A stretch of 64,000 nucleotides of DNA. Source: Dactylosporangium vinaceum (lineage in GTDB: Bacteria; Actinomycetota; Actinomycetes; Mycobacteriales; Micromonosporaceae). The translations under genes were made by a program, and so were the position numbers. The notes beneath the pieces were generated by a model. The model had not been told where the DNA came from. It did no database searches and worked only from the letters and a program-made list of their open reading frames with translations. The number at the start of each line of letters is the position of its first letter. The stretch's first letter is position 1. The stretch covers positions 3,782,001 through 3,846,000 of the forward strand of contig NZ_CP061913.1 in the NCBI RefSeq assembly GCF_019904175.1. The letters are read 5' to 3'. Positions 1 to 8,667 of this stretch are shown piece by piece.

Positions 1-246
1 CCGGATCTGGTCGGCCAGGGTGCCATCCGTCCACGCGGGCATACGCAGCAGCGTCTGACCCGTGTCGCGGCGCGTGACTACGAGGTGGCCCCGGACGGCC
101 GGGGTGGTCGCATCGGTGTTGGGGCTGCCGTCAGCGGCGAGCAGGAGCGCATCGACCACCTTGCCGGCGAGCGCCCATCGCCCGGCTGCCGGTGTCGTGA
201 CCAGCTCCATTGCGAGTTTGCTACGGGCAGGTGCGTCGAGGTCCAC
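1..246 (-). CDS. Hypothetical protein, partial (C-terminus outside the window)
   Basis: The reverse strand reads without a stop from a GTG at 244-246 to the window edge, 82 codons. The GTG is preceded by GGGAG at a usable distance. The reading has strong GC at third codon positions and protein-like composition (it begins VDLDAPARSKLAM and later reads RRDTGQTLLRMPAW), unlike the overlapping forward readings. I recognise no domain. It is divergent from the decayed DUF4232 gene at 458. The true start could lie elsewhere because only this portion is visible. Confidence 0.6.
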   Translation of the reverse strand, partial: MDLDAPARSKLAMELVTTPAAGRWALAGKVVDALLLAADGSPNTDATTPAVRGHLVVTRRDTGQTLLRMPAWTDGTLADQIR

Positions 247-457
247 GTCATCTCCCGCCGTCTGCTCCGGGGTTCGCAGACAATCAGGCTAACCAGCGAC
301 GGCAAGCTCGGCGGCTAGGGCGACCCGGCGGCCGGGAAGCCGAAGTCGTGCAACCACCGGACCTTGACCAGGTGCACACTCGGCCGGCCGGAGGGCACGG
401 TGAAGTCGGACCTGTTCCACGCGAGGGCGCGAATCCGAGCAGAACGGGACGGCACCG

Positions 458-961
458 ATGACTGAGCCCGAGGACCGGTTCGACGGCTGCCTGGAACAGC
501 ACCGCATCGAGCCACTTGGTCCGCCGCAGGGCGCCTACGAGCGCATCGCCCGCACCGCGCGCCGCCGGCGGGTGGCAAGGGTCGCCGCCATCTCCGCCAC
601 CGCGGTCGTCCTGTTCGCGGGCATCACCGGCCTTACGTACCGGATCGTCACCGCCCCCGCCCCGGTGCCGCCGCCCGGCGCCTCCAAGTCACCGTAGGTG
701 CCGTCCCCGAACAGTCCTCACCGCCGCCACCGGGCGTGACCGGTTCACCGTCTGCGGCCGGCTCGCCGCTGACCCCGACCGCCGGTGTCACGACCCCGCA
801 GCTCGTCCGCTGCCACACCGGCGACCTGCAGGTGACGATCGGTCCGGACCGGGCGGCGGAGCGCAGGACAGCCGCTACGTGTGGCTTGTCTTCACCAACG
901 TAAATGGCGTCAACGTCCCATCCGTCTCGCCGATCGTCGCCGGCCTCATCGAGTGGCGATC
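458..961 (+). pseudogene. Decayed membrane-anchored DUF4232 protein
   Basis: The reading starts MTEPEDRFDGC and has an Arg-rich cytoplasmic stretch, one transmembrane segment (about residues 43-62) and a Pro-rich linker, then stops at 695-697. The gene continues in a second frame (PPPPGVTGSPSAAG, then RCHTGDLQVTIG) and again in a third frame (SRYVWLVFTN, VNGVNV, SPIVAGLIEW). These pieces match, in order, the start and end of the intact DUF4232 domain of the downstream gene at 1046 (CRTADLQITAQG, YNWLVFTN, VNGTNV, FPVVAGL). The middle of the domain is missing. At least two frame changes plus an internal deletion make this a dead paralogue of its neighbour. Confidence 0.75.
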
Positions 962-1045
962 GGCAATACGACAGACCTCAACCGGAGCCCCTCCCAGGCG
1001 TCATAGCAATCGTTGCACTCGATATCGACGCAGGGAGAAGCACTG

Positions 1046-1708
1046 ATGAAAAAGCACTTGGCGGCACTTGTACTCGTCCCGCTCCTGCTGGCCGCCTGCG
1101 ACCCGGTCGACGAGGCGGCCGGCGGGCCGTCCACGGCCCCTGGCGCCCCCTCCTCCGGCGCCGCCAGCTCCGGCTCGCCGGTCCCGGCGCAGTCCGCCCC
1201 GTCCAGCTCACCACCGCAATCCGGGCCCTCCCCGTCCAGCCAGCCCCGGCCCACGCAGTCGTCCGGCCCCGGCCGCTGCAGGACCGCCGATCTCCAGATC
1301 ACGGCTCAGGGCGCTCCCGGCGGCGGAGCGGCGGGCTCGCAGTACAACTGGCTGGTCTTCACCAACATCTCCGCCCGCACCTGCACCCTCAACGGCTACC
1401 CCGGCGTCTCCCGCCTGGCCGGTCCGACCGGTCCGCAGATCAACGACCCGCTCCGCCGCGAAACCGGCGTCACGGTGGCCGAGGTCGTGCTGGCGCCCAA
1501 CGCCGCCGCTCACGCCACCCTCCGCGAGGCCAACGTCGGCCAGTTCGACACCAACTGCAACCCGGTCGACCAGGACGGCTTCCGAATCTTCCCGCCCGGC
1601 GAGACCACGTCGTTCTTCCTGCCCTGGCACGAGCGGGCCTGCTCGGTCAATGGCACCAACGTGGGCGCCGTCTTCCCGGTCGTGGCCGGCCTGAGCGAAA
1701 CCTCCTGA
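1046..1708 (+). CDS. DUF4232 domain lipoprotein
   Basis: This 220-residue protein is probably secreted and lipid-anchored. The start is ATG 1046, preceded by GGGAGAAG; a longer TTG start at 1013 lacks a comparable site. The N-terminus MKKHLAALVLVPLLLAAC is a lipoprotein signal with Cys18 as the acylation site. Residues about 20-85 are Ser/Pro/Ala-rich linker. The C-terminal half is a DUF4232 beta domain with paired cysteines (GRCRTADL, ARTCTLNGYPG, DTNCNP, RACSVNGTN). DUF4232 is common in actinobacterial exported proteins and its function is unknown. The gene lies directly downstream of a broken paralogue, which suggests an old tandem duplication. Confidence 0.88.
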   Translation: MKKHLAALVLVPLLLAACDPVDEAAGGPSTAPGAPSSGAASSGSPVPAQSAPSSSPPQSGPSPSSQPRPTQSSGPGRCRTADLQITAQGAPGGGAAGSQYNWLVFTNISARTCTLNGYPGVSRLAGPTGPQINDPLRRETGVTVAEVVLAPNAAAHATLREANVGQFDTNCNPVDQDGFRIFPPGETTSFFLPWHERACSVNGTNVGAVFPVVAGLSETS

Positions 1709-2100
1709 CCGGCCCGCGGGCGTCCCGGCATTCCCGAGGACGCCCGCCCCGGGCACCCGTGGGCTGCTCGGCGCGCGGTCGTGCAGCGCCTCGTGCACGA
1801 ACGAGTACCGCACCCCCAGGAATTTTTGCGTCGCGCAGCACTCGATGCGGATCCGAACGTCCGATCGGGCCGAACAAGGCGTCCATCACTGCGCTCTCGG
1901 CCCGACGCACGTCCTCTTCGACCTCGACCGAGTCACCCGGTTGCTCAGCTGCCATCGCCACAGTGTGACTGCCCAGCCGGCTTTGGTCACGAAACTTCGC
2001 GACGGCCGAACCGGGCGGTCCGGGATACATACGTCTGCCGCTGATGGTGTACCGGGCCAGTGCAGCCTGTCACGTTGCGTATCGCTTGTAGGGTGCCGGT
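1709..2100. other. Intergenic stretch with a possible minus-strand gene relic
   Basis: No intact gene is visible. On the minus strand one frame reads EVEEDVRRAESAVMDALFG and an adjacent frame reads RIRIECCATQKFLG followed by YSFVHEALHDRA, around positions 1790-1960. Both look protein-like but are offset, so this may be a frameshifted remnant. No family is recognised. The rest shows no signal I can support. Confidence 0.3.
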
Positions 2101-2682
2101 GTGCGCTGCCTGTCTGAGCTCGTCGACGCCGTCGATCCGGCGTGGCCGGAGGTGGAGGCGGCTGCGGCCGCCGCGCCGTACCAGGTCGTCGTTCTGGCCG
2201 CCGACCCGCGCCGGGCTGACGAGGAGCTCCAGTTGTTGCAGGTTACAACGCGGTCGTGGTTGGGGGCGGTGGTCCATAGCAGCGGCGGCCTGGTGCTCGA
2301 TCATGGGTGGCTGCGTGTCTTTGGATCAGAGCACGACGAACGTCGCCTGGCCAGTCTGAGCCAGGTCAATGACCACGTCGCTGGCGCAATGATCGTGGCG
2401 CAGGACGTGCTGGGCGGTCACCGCGTCGGATCGTCGTCACAACGAGCGGCAGGGCGCTGGCAAACGCCACGGCTCCCGGTACTGCCGAGTCCGGTGAGCT
2501 ACGTGGTAGGTGCGCGCTCGGCTTCATCGAGGAGCACCTGGAGCCGATCCCGGCAGCGCAGCAAGAGTCCGGCGATCTCGTCGAAAGTCGCCGCGTTGAC
2601 AGTGCTGTTGTCGAACCACATCGCCGCACGGCGGCCTGACTCTGCGCCAAGTAGCCTCCTGCGGCCTCGACCAGTCCGATGA
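2101..2682 (+). pseudogene. Truncated DUF2625 protein
   Basis: The first 110 or so residues match DUF2625: an N-terminal MRCLSELVDAVDPAWPEVE, then LQLLQVTTRSWLGAVVH, SGGLVLDHGWLRVFGS and finally AMIVAQDVLGG. Family members run to roughly 200-220 residues and continue with an aromatic-rich C-terminal half. Here homology stops near 2430, and the remaining open frame merely reads antisense across the minus-strand gene at 2499-2881. I therefore call it a 3'-truncated gene. DUF2625 has no established function. The start is GTG 2101. Confidence 0.65.
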
Positions 2683-2881
2683 ACTCGTCCCGGTTGCGTG
2701 GTGACGCGAACTGGACCGACCCGCGCGCCGCTCGCAACGATTCCCCGGGAACGGCGAAGACCGCCGCCTGGTCGCCGCCCGCCTGATCAGCTCCGATCCA
2801 CGCCAAGACATACTCAAGCTCCGCCGCGGCCAACGTCAGCCTGCCGACAGCCAGAATCATTTCATCGGTGACCCGCCGCAT
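2499..2881 (-). pseudogene. Frameshifted hypothetical protein
   Basis: From ATG 2881 the minus strand reads MRRVTDEMILAVGRL and GESLRAARGSVQFASPRN up to AAGGYLAQSQAAV. Coding character then switches to the +1 frame (MWFDNSTVNAATFDEIAGLL, ending in a TAG at 2499-2501). The two halves join at about 2640 into a helical protein of roughly 127 residues. The single indel could be real decay or a sequence error. No family is recognised. Its 3' end overlaps the nonsense tail of the DUF2625 remnant. Confidence 0.5.
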
Positions 2882-3168
2882 AGGCCAACCGTATCGGAGA
2901 CCCTCTGAGGGAGCTCGTGCGCCGGCCGGCCAAATATCGTCAGGCTTCGTGGCATTGCTCCGGCCCCGCTGGTGCGAGCCGACCGCGCTCGGAGTCGGTG
3001 AGCGGTGGGAGAGGGATGCCTGCCTGGCGGGTTTGCCGGCGCGGTTTCCCTTTCGATCTTCTTTGGTGTGTCTTACATGTCCCTGAGGCCCCCGGTACTG
3101 CTGAACCGCTTGCCGGTGGTCGCGCGTACGGGCTTGCGGAAGGGTCGAACCGAGTACAGGAGGTCGCC

Positions 3169-3438
3169 TTGAAGCATGCCGCACCGGTGCCTGCGACATC
3201 GCTCGCCGAACTGTCGAAATCGTCGATCCGCCGCCGGCAGATCCTGCCGCGCCGTCATGCCGCCGGCCCGCGACCGGCCGTACCCACCGGCGGGACCGGG
3301 CTGGCTGTCGCCGCATTCGCGGCCGACTCGGCGAGTCTCGACCCGGTCATGGCGAGTTGGCTGAGTGTGGAACTGGGTGAGGGCCCGCCGCCGGAGCAGG
3401 TGCTGGACCGTGTCCTCGAGGCCCTGTCGAGCCTCTGA
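3169..3438 (+). CDS. Small hypothetical protein
   Basis: An 89-codon reading begins at TTG 3169, six bases after a perfect AGGAGG. It has strong third-position GC. The sequence runs from LKHAAPVPATSLAELSK through a Arg/Pro-rich segment to a C-terminal helix (PPPEQVLDRVLEALSSL). There is no recognisable domain, signal peptide or membrane segment. The ribosome-binding site is the best argument that it is real. The surroundings are decayed, so it could also be the tail of a lost gene. Confidence 0.4.
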   Translation: MKHAAPVPATSLAELSKSSIRRRQILPRRHAAGPRPAVPTGGTGLAVAAFAADSASLDPVMASWLSVELGEGPPPEQVLDRVLEALSSL

Positions 3439-3756
3439 GCCAAGCCTTCTGCAGGGCCCCGACATGCATTGAAGGCCGCGGCGACGCCAATGTGAGCACG
3501 AGCAGGACTGTCTCCAAGGCGAGGAGTCTGCGGGCCCGGCAGCAAGGTGACGGTGACCGGGTCGATGCTGAGCAGGCGCTGGACCAGCGATGCACAAGTC
3601 TGGAAGCCCACGACTGTGCGTGGCCCCCGGTGTGCCATGCCCGCCAGGGGTCAAGTCCCCGCCAGTCCGCCGGCATCCGGATCTGCTGCATGGCGTGCTC
3701 GCGTTCGGACCGTGTTGACCGAGTGCATCGGCCAACACGACAGCTACGGTGGTCTC
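3439..3756. other. Non-coding gap, nothing recognised
   Basis: These 318 bases separate the small gene from the UPF0158 gene. Both strands have only low-complexity open frames without ribosome-binding sites. A short hairpin (GGGG-TCAAGT-CCCC) near 3650 resembles a tRNA T-arm, but no other arm can be built around it. Confidence 0.4.
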
Positions 3757-4239
3757 GTGCTTGAGCTCAGTCGCGTTGACCTGGAGGAGATCGCCGTCGC
3801 GTTGGCCGATCAGTCCGCCTACGAGCACCGATACCTGATCAACCCGCAGACCGGGGAGATCGTGTTCTGGACCTCGGATACCGGCATCGATGGCGAGACG
3901 CCCGTTGCCCTCGAGGAGCTGGACCTGATCTGCATTGATCCATTGCCGTCGCACGTCTGGTACCAGGACATGGCGGACTTCGCCGGCCAAGTCGGTGATG
4001 AACAGGCCGGGCGACGGCTCGAGCGGGCCATTCGCGGCAAGGGCGCGTTCCGCCGGTTCAAGGACGAGCTGCACGAAAGATATCCAGACCTCCTCCCGGC
4101 CTGGACCGCCTTCCGCGACACCCGCGCCCGCCGACGCGCAGTCGACTGGCTGGAAAGCAATTCACTCATCGACAACAACACGGCGACGCGATACCGCGAC
4201 GAGCATCCCGAACCCGACGTACCGGCAACCACCGCTTGA
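3757..4239 (+). CDS. UPF0158 family protein
   Basis: From GTG 3757 the protein is 160 residues and matches UPF0158 in order: a start with DLEEIAVALADQS, then YLINPQTGEIVFW, an acidic stretch, PSHVWYQDMADFA, the hallmark RAIRGKGAFRRFKDEL, and a C-terminal AVDWLESN. Longer in-frame starts back to 3547 add only low-complexity Arg/Ser-rich sequence absent from the family, so I use the internal GTG. The family is widespread in bacteria and has no proven biochemical role. It is a soluble cytoplasmic protein and appears intact among decayed neighbours. Confidence 0.85.
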   Translation: MLELSRVDLEEIAVALADQSAYEHRYLINPQTGEIVFWTSDTGIDGETPVALEELDLICIDPLPSHVWYQDMADFAGQVGDEQAGRRLERAIRGKGAFRRFKDELHERYPDLLPAWTAFRDTRARRRAVDWLESNSLIDNNTATRYRDEHPEPDVPATTA

Positions 4240-4518
4240 TCACGCTCGCGCTCATGTCGCCGTTGGTGCGTGGCGGCCGGCCAGATCTCATCACCGACGG
4301 TGGCCGTCCTCGCCGAGGGCGCGGCCGCCTGCCCTGCTGATGAGGGCTCACTCGATCGGGTCGGCAGGCCGGCGTGCCATGCCTCTGCGGAGGCTCACTT
4401 CCCGCATCCTGGCCGACGTCGAGGGTTGCACGTACCGCCGATGTCGGGTCCACGGCGTCGGCGATGATAGATCTTCCATGGCGAGATCGACCGCCGGAAC
4501 ACGAGGGGCAGTGGCGCG

Positions 4519-5133
4519 ATGAGGACGAGTCGGCTCGAAGCGTTCAGCGATGGAGTGCTGGCCATCATCATCACGATCATGGTGTTGGAACTGAAGCCGC
4601 CGGGCGGGCACGAACTTTCGGACCTGGTGCACTCGACCGGCATCGGGCTGTTGACGTACCTGCTCAGCTTCGCCTACGTCGGCATCTACTGGAACAACCA
4701 CCACCACATGTTCCACCTGGTCCAGCGGGTCAACGGCGCGACGCTGTGGGCGAACCTCGCACTGTTGTTCTGCCTGTCGCTGTTCCCGCTCACCACGGCC
4801 TGGGTGGACGAATCGAGGTTCGCGCAGACCCCGGTTGTGATCTACGGCGTCAACATGCTGGCCGCGGCTGTGGCGTACTACGTGCTGCAGATGGTGATCA
4901 TCCGCTCGCAGGGCGCCGAGTCCCCGCTCCGGCGGGCGGTCGGCAGCGACATGAAGGGCAAGATCTCACCGGTGGTGTACCTCACCGGGATCGTCAGCGC
5001 ACTGGCGATTGACCCCGGTGGGCACGTCGGCGTGGGGATCGCCCTCGCCTGCTACATCGCGGTGGCAATCATGTGGATCGTGCCGGACCCCCGCATTGAC
5101 CGTATCGTCCGCGACCACGAAACCTCCGACTGA
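4519..5133 (+). CDS. TMEM175-family (DUF1211) potassium-channel-like membrane protein
   Basis: The 204-residue protein opens with the family signature AFSDGVLAIIITIMVLEL, containing the FSD motif of the first helix, which is diagnostic for TMEM175/DUF1211. Further hydrophobic helices follow at about 40-60, 75-95, 108-128, 155-175 and 180-195, giving six segments, the usual bacterial size. The loop NNHHHMFHLVQRVNGATLWA is also typical. Characterised bacterial members are K+ leak channels, and that is the inferred role here. It stands alone with no obvious operon partner. Confidence 0.9.
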   Translation: MRTSRLEAFSDGVLAIIITIMVLELKPPGGHELSDLVHSTGIGLLTYLLSFAYVGIYWNNHHHMFHLVQRVNGATLWANLALLFCLSLFPLTTAWVDESRFAQTPVVIYGVNMLAAAVAYYVLQMVIIRSQGAESPLRRAVGSDMKGKISPVVYLTGIVSALAIDPGGHVGVGIALACYIAVAIMWIVPDPRIDRIVRDHETSD

Positions 5134-5291
5134 CGCATGCCCGCGAAGGAGACATCCGCATCTGCGCCGTTGGTGCGGGCGGTCGACCGGAGCTCGTCAC
5201 CGCCAGTGACCCGCGTGGCGAGGTCCTAGCTCACGGACATCTTGCCCCGGGCATTGGGGCCTTTCGGTCGTTGGAGAAGGTTCCACGACCG

Positions 5292-5966
5292 CTACTTCTG
5301 GTCTCGGGTTCGGCGCCGCACAGCTGCTGCCACCTCCGGCGGTAGCTCGTCGGCTTGGTCCGTGGTCCGTCCAGGCCGTAGAAAATCGAACAGCAGCACC
5401 GTGCGCGTGTGCGCGGAATAGTTCCACGCCTCATGAACGACGGTGTCGTCGAACACGAGCAGGTCTCCTTCGCGCCAGAGCCGGGTCTGCGAGCCGACCC
5501 GCAAGGCGCAGTCGCCGTCTGGCACCACCAAGCCCAGGTGAGCGCGGTGGACAGTCGTGACCCAGCCCTGATGGGGCTTGATGTGAGTCCCGGCATCCAT
5601 GCGGGAGAAGCCCGCGGTCGTGAGGCCCGGGATCTGACTCAGCGCATCTGCGGTGCGGGGGCAGTTCATCAGCGCCGCGTCGATACGGGTGCCGAACGCG
5701 ACGAGTCCGTAGACGCTCCAGCCAGTTCCGTACATCTCGCGTTGGACCCACGGCTCGAACGATTCGTCGCCCAGCGTCAAACACTCCGCCCGGATGTCTC
5801 GCCAAGCTCGCCGAAGATCGGCCAGGAACGGAAACTGCTCACCGTCAACGAACACACCGAACCTCCACCACCCGCTGTTGGCGCACATCGAACGACCGGC
5901 GGCCAGCGCCCCCACTCGCGCGCTGGACAGTACCGCACCGTACCGACGTTCCCGGTCCAAGATCAT
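5292..5966 (-). CDS. Aspartyl/asparaginyl beta-hydroxylase-family dioxygenase
   Basis: The 224-codon reading encodes a probable Fe(II)/2-oxoglutarate dioxygenase. The core reads GTHIKPHQGWVTTVHRAHLG and VFDDTVVHEAWN, which supply the two iron-binding His residues and the Arg-rich strand of the double-stranded beta-helix. An upstream FPFLADLRRAWRDIRAE is typical of the family start. An in-frame ATG at 5888 (MCANSGWWRFGVF) is an equally plausible start, since the first 26 residues look unconserved and neither start has a clear ribosome-binding site. The substrate is unknown; relatives hydroxylate lipid A acyl chains or Asp/Asn side chains. The gene is isolated. Confidence 0.82.
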   Translation of the reverse strand: MILDRERRYGAVLSSARVGALAAGRSMCANSGWWRFGVFVDGEQFPFLADLRRAWRDIRAECLTLGDESFEPWVQREMYGTGWSVYGLVAFGTRIDAALMNCPRTADALSQIPGLTTAGFSRMDAGTHIKPHQGWVTTVHRAHLGLVVPDGDCALRVGSQTRLWREGDLLVFDDTVVHEAWNYSAHTRTVLLFDFLRPGRTTDQADELPPEVAAAVRRRTRDQK

Positions 5967-6105
5967 CTGCGCGGACGTAGCTGCAGAGGTTGCCTCTCAT
6001 GCCGATGTGTGTGCGCGCCGAAGCCGCTGCCGTCCGCAGAAACGATCGAAGATCAGGCGGTTGGCGGAGGCTCTGCACCGTGCGGTAACGACCGATAATC
6101 GCACA

Positions 6106-6336
6106 ATGAAGTACAGTCATGCGTGTCCCAAATGTCATGCGTCGGACATCATTCGCATTCCGGGCCACACAGGTCCGTACGGATCCGGTAACAACATCCC
6201 GGTAGGCCCGTTCACAACGCCTGTCCCGGTCGCTCGCTATGTATGCCTGAACTGCGGCTTCGTCGAAGAGTGGATAGACGCGCCGCAGCATCTTGCCAAG
6301 CTTCGCGAAAAGTTCGGGCCGAGGAGCCCAGCCTGA
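6106..6336 (+). CDS. Small zinc-ribbon protein
   Basis: This 76-residue protein starts at ATG 6106 (MKYSHACPKCHASDIIRIPG). It has one four-Cys knuckle pair, CPKC near the N-terminus and CLNC about 38 residues later (YVCLNCGFVEEWI), separated by a Gly/Pro-rich loop. The architecture fits a zinc ribbon. Similar small proteins are widespread in actinobacteria and their targets are unknown. A longer frame back to 5794 is antisense to the hydroxylase and is rejected. Confidence 0.75.
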   Translation: MKYSHACPKCHASDIIRIPGHTGPYGSGNNIPVGPFTTPVPVARYVCLNCGFVEEWIDAPQHLAKLREKFGPRSPA

Positions 6337-6605
6337 CGGCCTGGGTGTCCCGCCAGGTCGACCACTGGTGGCTGCACGCCCGCCCCTCTTGCCGCGACTA
6401 GGCAAATTCAGCGGTCCATACCCTGCCACCGGTGAGGCGCCTGGCAAGCGCTCTTGGTTTCCGCATCTGCCGCGATCCGATCGCTGCGGAGGGTGATGGT
6501 TGGCTCGCCGGCTTCGGCCGATGGATGCGGCGATGGGTCTGCACCCGAGTCCCCGGTCTCGCTTTCTCGGCAAGTGATGCTTGCTCAAGCCTTGATAATG
6601 CAGGA

Positions 6606-7112
6606 ATGCAGGAGCCGGTCGGGGAGTTCACGTCCGCGGTGGACGGTGATGTGACGTCGGTCAAGACCGTGCCCGGGTGGGTGGGGCCGGTCTTCGCGTT
6701 GCTAGCGCTGGCCACGGTACCGTGGGTGGCCTTTCTGGCGGTCACATTGCCGAGACATGCCACCTTCGCACACTATCGCGGGGTTTGGGTGGGTTTCGAT
6801 ACGGCGCTGGTCGCGGTGCTCGCGCTGACCGGGTATATGGGGTGGCGCGGTCGGCCCTGGGTCGCGCTCGCGGCGACCGCGGCGGCCACGATGCTGCTGG
6901 TGGACGCGTGGTTCGACGTGATGACCACGCCGCTCGGCTACGGTTTGCTGTTGTCCATCGCGCTGGCGATCCTGGTCGAGCTGCCGCTCGCGGCGATCTG
7001 CCTGTGGATCGCCCTGCACGCCGAAATGGTCATCGCGAACCGATTGGTGATCCTGCGCCGCCGGGCGCGGCGGACCGGGGCGCGATCGGTCCGCGGGGCG
7101 GGTCGGCGTTAG
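6606..7112 (+). CDS. Four-helix integral membrane protein, unknown function
   Basis: From ATG 6606 the protein is 168 residues (MQEPVGEFTSAVDGDVTS). Four hydrophobic segments lie at about 24-46, 60-80, 84-104 and 112-134, followed by a strongly basic C-terminal tail (LRRRARRTGARSVRGAGRR) that should be cytoplasmic. No family is recognised. The IS5-type remnant begins immediately after its stop codon. Confidence 0.7.
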   Translation: MQEPVGEFTSAVDGDVTSVKTVPGWVGPVFALLALATVPWVAFLAVTLPRHATFAHYRGVWVGFDTALVAVLALTGYMGWRGRPWVALAATAAATMLLVDAWFDVMTTPLGYGLLLSIALAILVELPLAAICLWIALHAEMVIANRLVILRRRARRTGARSVRGAGRR

Positions 7113-7344
7113 GCCGTGTTTCGTAAGGCGTTGATGTTCCGGCGTGGCCGTGATCGATAACTGAGGAGGTCTCCGGTAGGTGGTTTAGCGACCAAGCAAA
7201 ACCGAATACCAGACCGGAGACCTCGTGCCGAGCGTAGCGGTTGCGAGGCGTCATGACCTGACCGACGCGCAGTGGGCGGCGTTGGAGCCGTTCGCGCCTG
7301 CATGGCCCAGTACGATCTGGACCCGGACCGGAACTGATACGTGA
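7113..7344 (+). mobile_element. IS5-family 5'-end remnant with truncated transposase
   Basis: A GTG at 7225 opens a 39-codon frame starting VPSVAVARRHDLTDAQWAAL. RHDLTDAQWAxLEP is the standard N-terminus of one IS5-family transposase group. The frame ends at TGA 7342-7344, before any catalytic residue. Upstream, the DNA immediately after the previous gene (GCCGTGTTTCGTAAGG) has the look of an element end, and a 12-bp inverted repeat lies just before the start codon. The rest of the element is absent; the next base pairs belong to a MerR gene on the other strand. It is unrelated to the complete element at 38640. Confidence 0.6.
7166..7224. repeat. 12-bp perfect inverted repeat ahead of the truncated transposase
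   Basis: GAGGTCTCCGGT at 7166-7177 is matched exactly in reverse by ACCGGAGACCTC at 7213-7224, ending one base before the GTG. The 35-base loop makes it a possible hairpin hiding the transposase start or a repressor site. Confidence 0.7.
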
Positions 7345-8104
7345 TCGCCGACCAGCGTCCATCGGTTATGGCTCGGGGTGCCGCCGTTGCCGACGCGGGT
7401 TTGATCCCATTAGCGATCGCGGCTGCGACCCGGTCGATGACATGCCTGGTCAGTTCGCCGTGCAGCCAGGTCTGGTCGCCGTCGGCGCGTTCGGCGGCCT
7501 GGAATTCGGCCATCCGTCGGACGCTGGCTCTGAAGCCAGGGTCCTGCAACAGCTCCGCCGGCTCGATCAGGCTTCGACGTGCTCGGCGGTGGGATCGTCA
7601 GGCAGGTCCGGCACCGCCGCACGCAGCAGCTCCACCAGCCCCGGGTTGGCGTCGACGGCGCCGAACGTGCTGTCGATGAAGTCGTGGATGAGCCGGTGAC
7701 GTTCGGCCTCGGACTGTTGCACGATGCGGTGCATGAGTTCCATCTCCTCAGGACTGGAGTTACGTTTCGCCACTGCCCGCAGGACCGCCCGGCGCAGCCG
7801 GAGCACGCGGATCTGCACGTCGAGCGCCTCGGCATGGGCGGCTGCGGCGTGTGCCACGGTGAGCTCGTCGGCGAGCACCCGGTTGATACTGGCCAGGTCG
7901 ACCCCGAGTTCACGCAATGTGCGGATGAGGTCCAGGCGGGCGCTGCGGCCGGGTCGTAGCGGCGATGGTTGGCGGAACTACGATGTGCGGGCGGTAGAAC
8001 GCCGGCATCGGAGTAGAACCTGATCGTGCGGACCGGCAGACCGGTCCGCCGAGCCAGGTCCCGATCGAGTACAGCGCCCTGTGATCCGCGCCAACGATCC
8101 TCAT
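7345..8104 (-). pseudogene. MerR-family regulator broken by several frameshifts
   Basis: Pieces in three frames assemble into one MerR regulator. The N-terminus reads YSIG, then after a one-base loss LARRTGLPVRTIRFYSDAGV (winged-helix DNA-binding domain). A second shift leads to LRELGVDLASINRVLADEL and a long helical dimerisation and ligand region ending DPTAEHVEA. A third shift gives PGFRASVRRMAEFQ and GDQTWLHGELTRHVIDRV. The order and spacing match family members with a C-terminal effector region of about 150 residues. The 3' end is lost where it meets the IS5-type remnant. It is not functional as read. Confidence 0.75.
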
Positions 8105-8283
8105 ACCTCCACCAGGTGGAGATGCAACCCGCCGGTCATCTCCCGGAACCCGTCGATTGAGCCGCCGTCGATCGAATCCGACCCCAGCACCCGAACTCGT
8201 GCCCAGGCTGCGATCCTCCGACCTGGACCCGACGAATTGTGCATCCGTTCACGGCTGCGGTTCGTTCGCCGCAGGTCGTCCGG

Positions 8284-8667
8284 TCAATCCACTTCTGGTC
8301 CCGCATGCCCCGACAGGCATTGCCAACCGGTCGCCGAGTTCACCCAGGTCTGGGTCAACCGCAGACGGTAGGTTTCCTGCGTGCCGTCGCGGCTCACCAC
8401 GTCCACGACGAGTGCTGTCAGCACTGCGACCGCGTCTCCAACGATCTGTACATCGATGTCCTCCAGCATCTGATCGACCCACACCAGACCGCCGCCAACG
8501 TTGCCGGCCAGGTAGCCCTCGCGATCGAGAACGACTCCTCGGTACGTGGTTCACCGCAGCTGCGGATGCAACAGGGCCGCCAGCTGGCGCCGGTCACCGA
8601 CCACGAGAGCCGCCGATCGTGCTCGCGCCGCTGTCATTACCGCCTGCATCGCTTCGTCAATGGCCAT
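8284..8667 (-). pseudogene. SnoaL/DUF4440-like protein with a nonsense codon
   Basis: From ATG 8667 the minus strand reads MAIDEAMQAVMTAARARSAA and LAALLHPQLR, then TGA at 8551-8553, then continues in the same frame as TTYRGVVLDREGYLAGNV, VQIVGDAVAVLTALVVD and LRLTQTWVNSATGWQCLSGH. In related NTF2-like proteins the position after LR is normally Trp (TGG), so a single G-to-A change explains the stop. Without it the gene would encode about 127 residues of the SnoaL/DUF4440 fold. The downstream half could in theory restart at GTG 8484, but it would lack half the fold. Confidence 0.7.

Noticed and set aside
3640-3705. tRNA-like T-arm (GGGG-TCAAGT-CCCC)
   Set aside because: No acceptor stem, D-arm or anticodon arm can be formed around it.
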